From NCBI GenBank assembly GCA_963722815.1, contig CAVROM010000003.1, positions 868,001-932,000 of the forward strand: a stretch of 64,000 nt of DNA, written 5' to 3'. The notes under the pieces are model-generated. The model saw only the letters and a program-made list of their open reading frames with translations, searched no databases and had not been told where the DNA came from. Both the position numbers and the translations under genes were made by a program. Source of the stretch: DASQFQ01 sp963722815 (GTDB lineage: Bacteria; Actinomycetota; Thermoleophilia; Solirubrobacterales; Solirubrobacteraceae). Position 1 is the first letter of the stretch; the number at the start of each line of letters is the position of its first letter. Of the stretch, positions 62,401 through 64,000 are shown one piece after another.

Positions 62401-62734
62401 CGCCGCGTCGCCGCGGCCGGAGCGCCGCGTCGAACGCGCGCGCGTCGACCACAGGCCGTCGCCGTCGAGCGCGACGGTGTCGCGGTGGCGACGAGGTGCT
62501 CGGCCGCCGGGCCGAGCGCGCGGCGCAGCTCGGTCAGCGCCGCGCGCAGGCTCGCGCGGGCGGACTCGTCGAGCACGTCGGGCCAGAAGCGCGCGGCGAG
62601 CTGGGCGCGGCGTGCGGGCCGGGGTGCAGGGCGAGGTAGGCGAGCACGCGCGCGCGCGCCGCGACGCCGGCGGCGGCGAGCTCGACGCCGTCGGCGCTCG
62701 AGCCGCAGACCACCGGCGAGCGCACCCGCAGCAC
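59499..62734 (-). CDS. BTAD/AAA transcriptional regulator (AfsR/SARP type), many frame breaks
   Basis: Pieced together from short frames: an N-terminal winged helix (VELAAAGVAARARVLAYLALHPG, AARFWPDVLDESARASLRAALTELRRALG), a BTAD helical domain (AHEARRAHAERLAEALE, VALDPLAEAPNRRLIERLAAAGDRAAALAAGERF), an AAA ATPase whose P-loop GEPGVGKTRLAHRFA is traceable near 61900, and a TPR-rich C-terminus (IGRLDDAIAHLRAAIDRN-like, ending VAATAQALDLPGLA). Breaks occur about every 100 bp. Such proteins usually control adjacent genes; the divergent MFS gene and the downstream cupin are candidates. Confidence 0.65.
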
Positions 62735-62810
62735 ATCGCGACTGTCTCGATCGCGGGACGTTCACGCAAGCCGAGCGGTGCGCGAACGGTCGCCCGCGAC
62801 GATCGCCGCC

Positions 62811-63990
62811 ATGACGTCCGCGACCGCGACCCGCCTGCTGGCCGGCGCCGCCGGCCTCTCGGCCCTCGGCGACTTCCTGCGATGATCCCGCTCGTCCTGC
62901 ACGTCCAGGCGCTCACCGGCTCCACGTTCGCGGTCTCCGCGGTCTTCCTCGCGCTGTGGGGGCCGGTCGTGCTGGGCGCCGGCGTCGCCGGCGCGATCGT
63001 CGACCGCTTCGAGAACCGCGCGCTGCTGGTCGGCGTCTCGTTCGCGCAGGCGGCCGTGGTGGCGGCGATGGCGCTCAGCGTCGACTCGCTCTGGGCCGTC
63101 CTCGCGCTGGTCGCGCTGCTCGGCTTCGGCGTCGCCGTCGCGCAGCCGGCCGAGTTCGCGCTCGTGCCCGCCGCGGCGGGCGAGGCCGACATCGCGCGCG
63201 CCAACGGGCTGATGGAGACCGCGCGCTGCGCTGGGCTTCACCGCCGGCCCGCTGCTCGGCGGCGTGCTCGGCGCGGCCGGGCAGCTGCGGCTCGCGCTGG
63301 TCGTCGACGCGCTGTCGTTCGTCGCCGTCGGCGTCGCGGCGCTCGCGCTGCGCGCGCGCCGCCGGCCCGGCGGCGCGCCGGCGAGCGCGACACGCGCGCG
63401 CGACGGCTTCGCCTTCCTCGCGCCGACCACGCGCTCGCGGTCACGCTCGCCGGCGCGATCGCCGCGCTGGTGTTGTTCACGATCTCGGTCACCGCGGAGC
63501 CGTTCTTCGTCACCGACGTGCTCGGCGCCGGCGAGCCTCGGCTACGGCCTGCTGATCACCGCGTGGACGCTCGGCATGGTCGTCGGCGCCGCCGGCCTCG
63601 CCCGCGCGTCGCCGCGGCCCGCGCTGGCCGCCGCCGCGCTGGCCGCGATCGTCGTGCAGGGCCTCGGGATCGCGGGCGCCGCCGCCGCGCCGTGCTGTGG
63701 CGGCGCTGCTCGGCTTCGCGTTCGGCGGCGTCGCGCACGGCGTCAAGAACGTCCTGCTGCGCACGCTCATCCACGAGCGCGTGCCGGAGGCGCTGCGCGG
63801 CCGCGCCTTCGCCGCCTACAACGGCGCCCGCAACGGCGCCGAGCTCGGCGCGCTCGCGCTCGGCGGCGCTCGTCGTCGGCGCGCCGGCGCCCGCACCGCC
63901 CTGCTCGTCTCCGGCCTCGGGCCGGCGCTCGATCGGCCTCGCCTGCCTGCTGTCTCTGACCATCCCGACCCGCCGAAGAGGAGCACCATC
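62811..63990 (+). CDS. MFS transporter, several frame breaks, 3' end uncertain
   Basis: A DHA-type major facilitator: ATRLLAGAAGLSALGDFL, MIPLVLHVQALTGSTFAVSAVFLALWGPVVLGAGVAGAIVDRF, ANGLMETARCA/GFTAGPLLGGVLGAAG and RTLIHERVPEALRGRAFAAYNGARNGAELGALALGG. Breaks lie near 62879, 63230, 63425, 63535, 63697, 63869 and 63929. After the last helix (GLACLLSL) no clear stop is found before the next gene, probably because of another break. It diverges from the BTAD regulator across 76 bp, suggesting regulated export. Substrate unknown. Confidence 0.7.
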
Positions 63991-63992
63991 AC

Positions 63993-64000
63993 ATGCACGC
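63993..64000 (+). CDS. start of a further gene, cut by the window edge
   Basis: AGAGGAG at 63977-63983 followed 9 bases later by ATG CAC GC is a normal translation start. Only two and a half codons are in the window, so nothing can be said about the product. Confidence 0.4.

Overview
The window reads as a gene-dense, very GC-rich stretch of an actinobacterial chromosome. Codons end mostly in G or C, GTG, TTG and apparently CTG starts are common, genes run in tightly coupled operons with 4-bp NTGA overlaps, and many intergenic gaps are under 60 bp. The gene set (ECF41-type sigma factor, NhaA fused to a DsbA domain, LCP protein, BTAD/AAA regulator, MetX/MetY methionine synthesis, several glycoside hydrolases) fits a soil heterotroph, most likely class Thermoleophilia (Solirubrobacterales-like). 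That placement is inference. No rRNA, tRNA, CRISPR array, prophage or replication origin was found.

Layout. 0-2.7 kb: an SDR fragment, a broken rhomboid-like gene, and an ECF41 pair (epimerase plus sigma factor) behind a near-consensus ECF41 promoter. 2.7-9.8 kb: sugar metabolism (GH32/68-like, LacI, GH16, GH31) and nhaA-dsbA. 9.8-14.1 kb: small sensory and envelope genes, a TauE/SafE permease and an IS110 transposase remnant. 14.1-22.4 kb (minus strand): metY, CoA-binding protein, metX, mtnK, mtnA and two Zn dehydrogenases joined by 4-bp overlaps, preceded by a sulfite-oxidase-like/reductase pair. 22.4-27.8 kb (plus): a BMP-type nucleoside ABC importer ending in a nucleoside hydrolase. Together the two arms could form a methylthioadenosine/methylthioribose salvage route feeding methionine synthesis. 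27.8-40.6 kb: an alpha/beta hydrolase with an N-terminal eCIS-cargo-like motif, HD, metallopeptidase, STAS, MFS, winged-helix, LCP, NCS1 and secreted metallopeptidase genes. 40.6-44 kb: sulfatase, HAD phosphatase and formylglycine-generating enzyme in one coupled operon. 44-48.7 kb: a quinate/shikimate catabolic locus (MFS, TetR, aroE-like dehydrogenase, QsuB-type dehydratase) with two copies of the same TetR-type operator. 48.7-58 kb: HD, GH3, adenylate kinase, ECF sigma plus membrane beta-propeller, DUF421, CHASE3/GAF and gene remnants. 58-64 kb: quinone oxidoreductase, cupin, a BTAD/AAA regulator and a divergent MFS gene, all with many frame breaks.

Two small repeat families appear. One is a 40-bp palindromic element (two copies differing by one compensatory base pair). 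The other is a G-rich element beginning CGTCAACGGCGG, with GTTGAC-type right ends, found at an IS110 remnant and in two short MITE-like units.

Caveat: from about 41.6 kb onward many genes carry single-base frame breaks although the protein family stays intact on both sides. They are annotated as one gene each, and most breaks are probably sequence errors rather than real decay.
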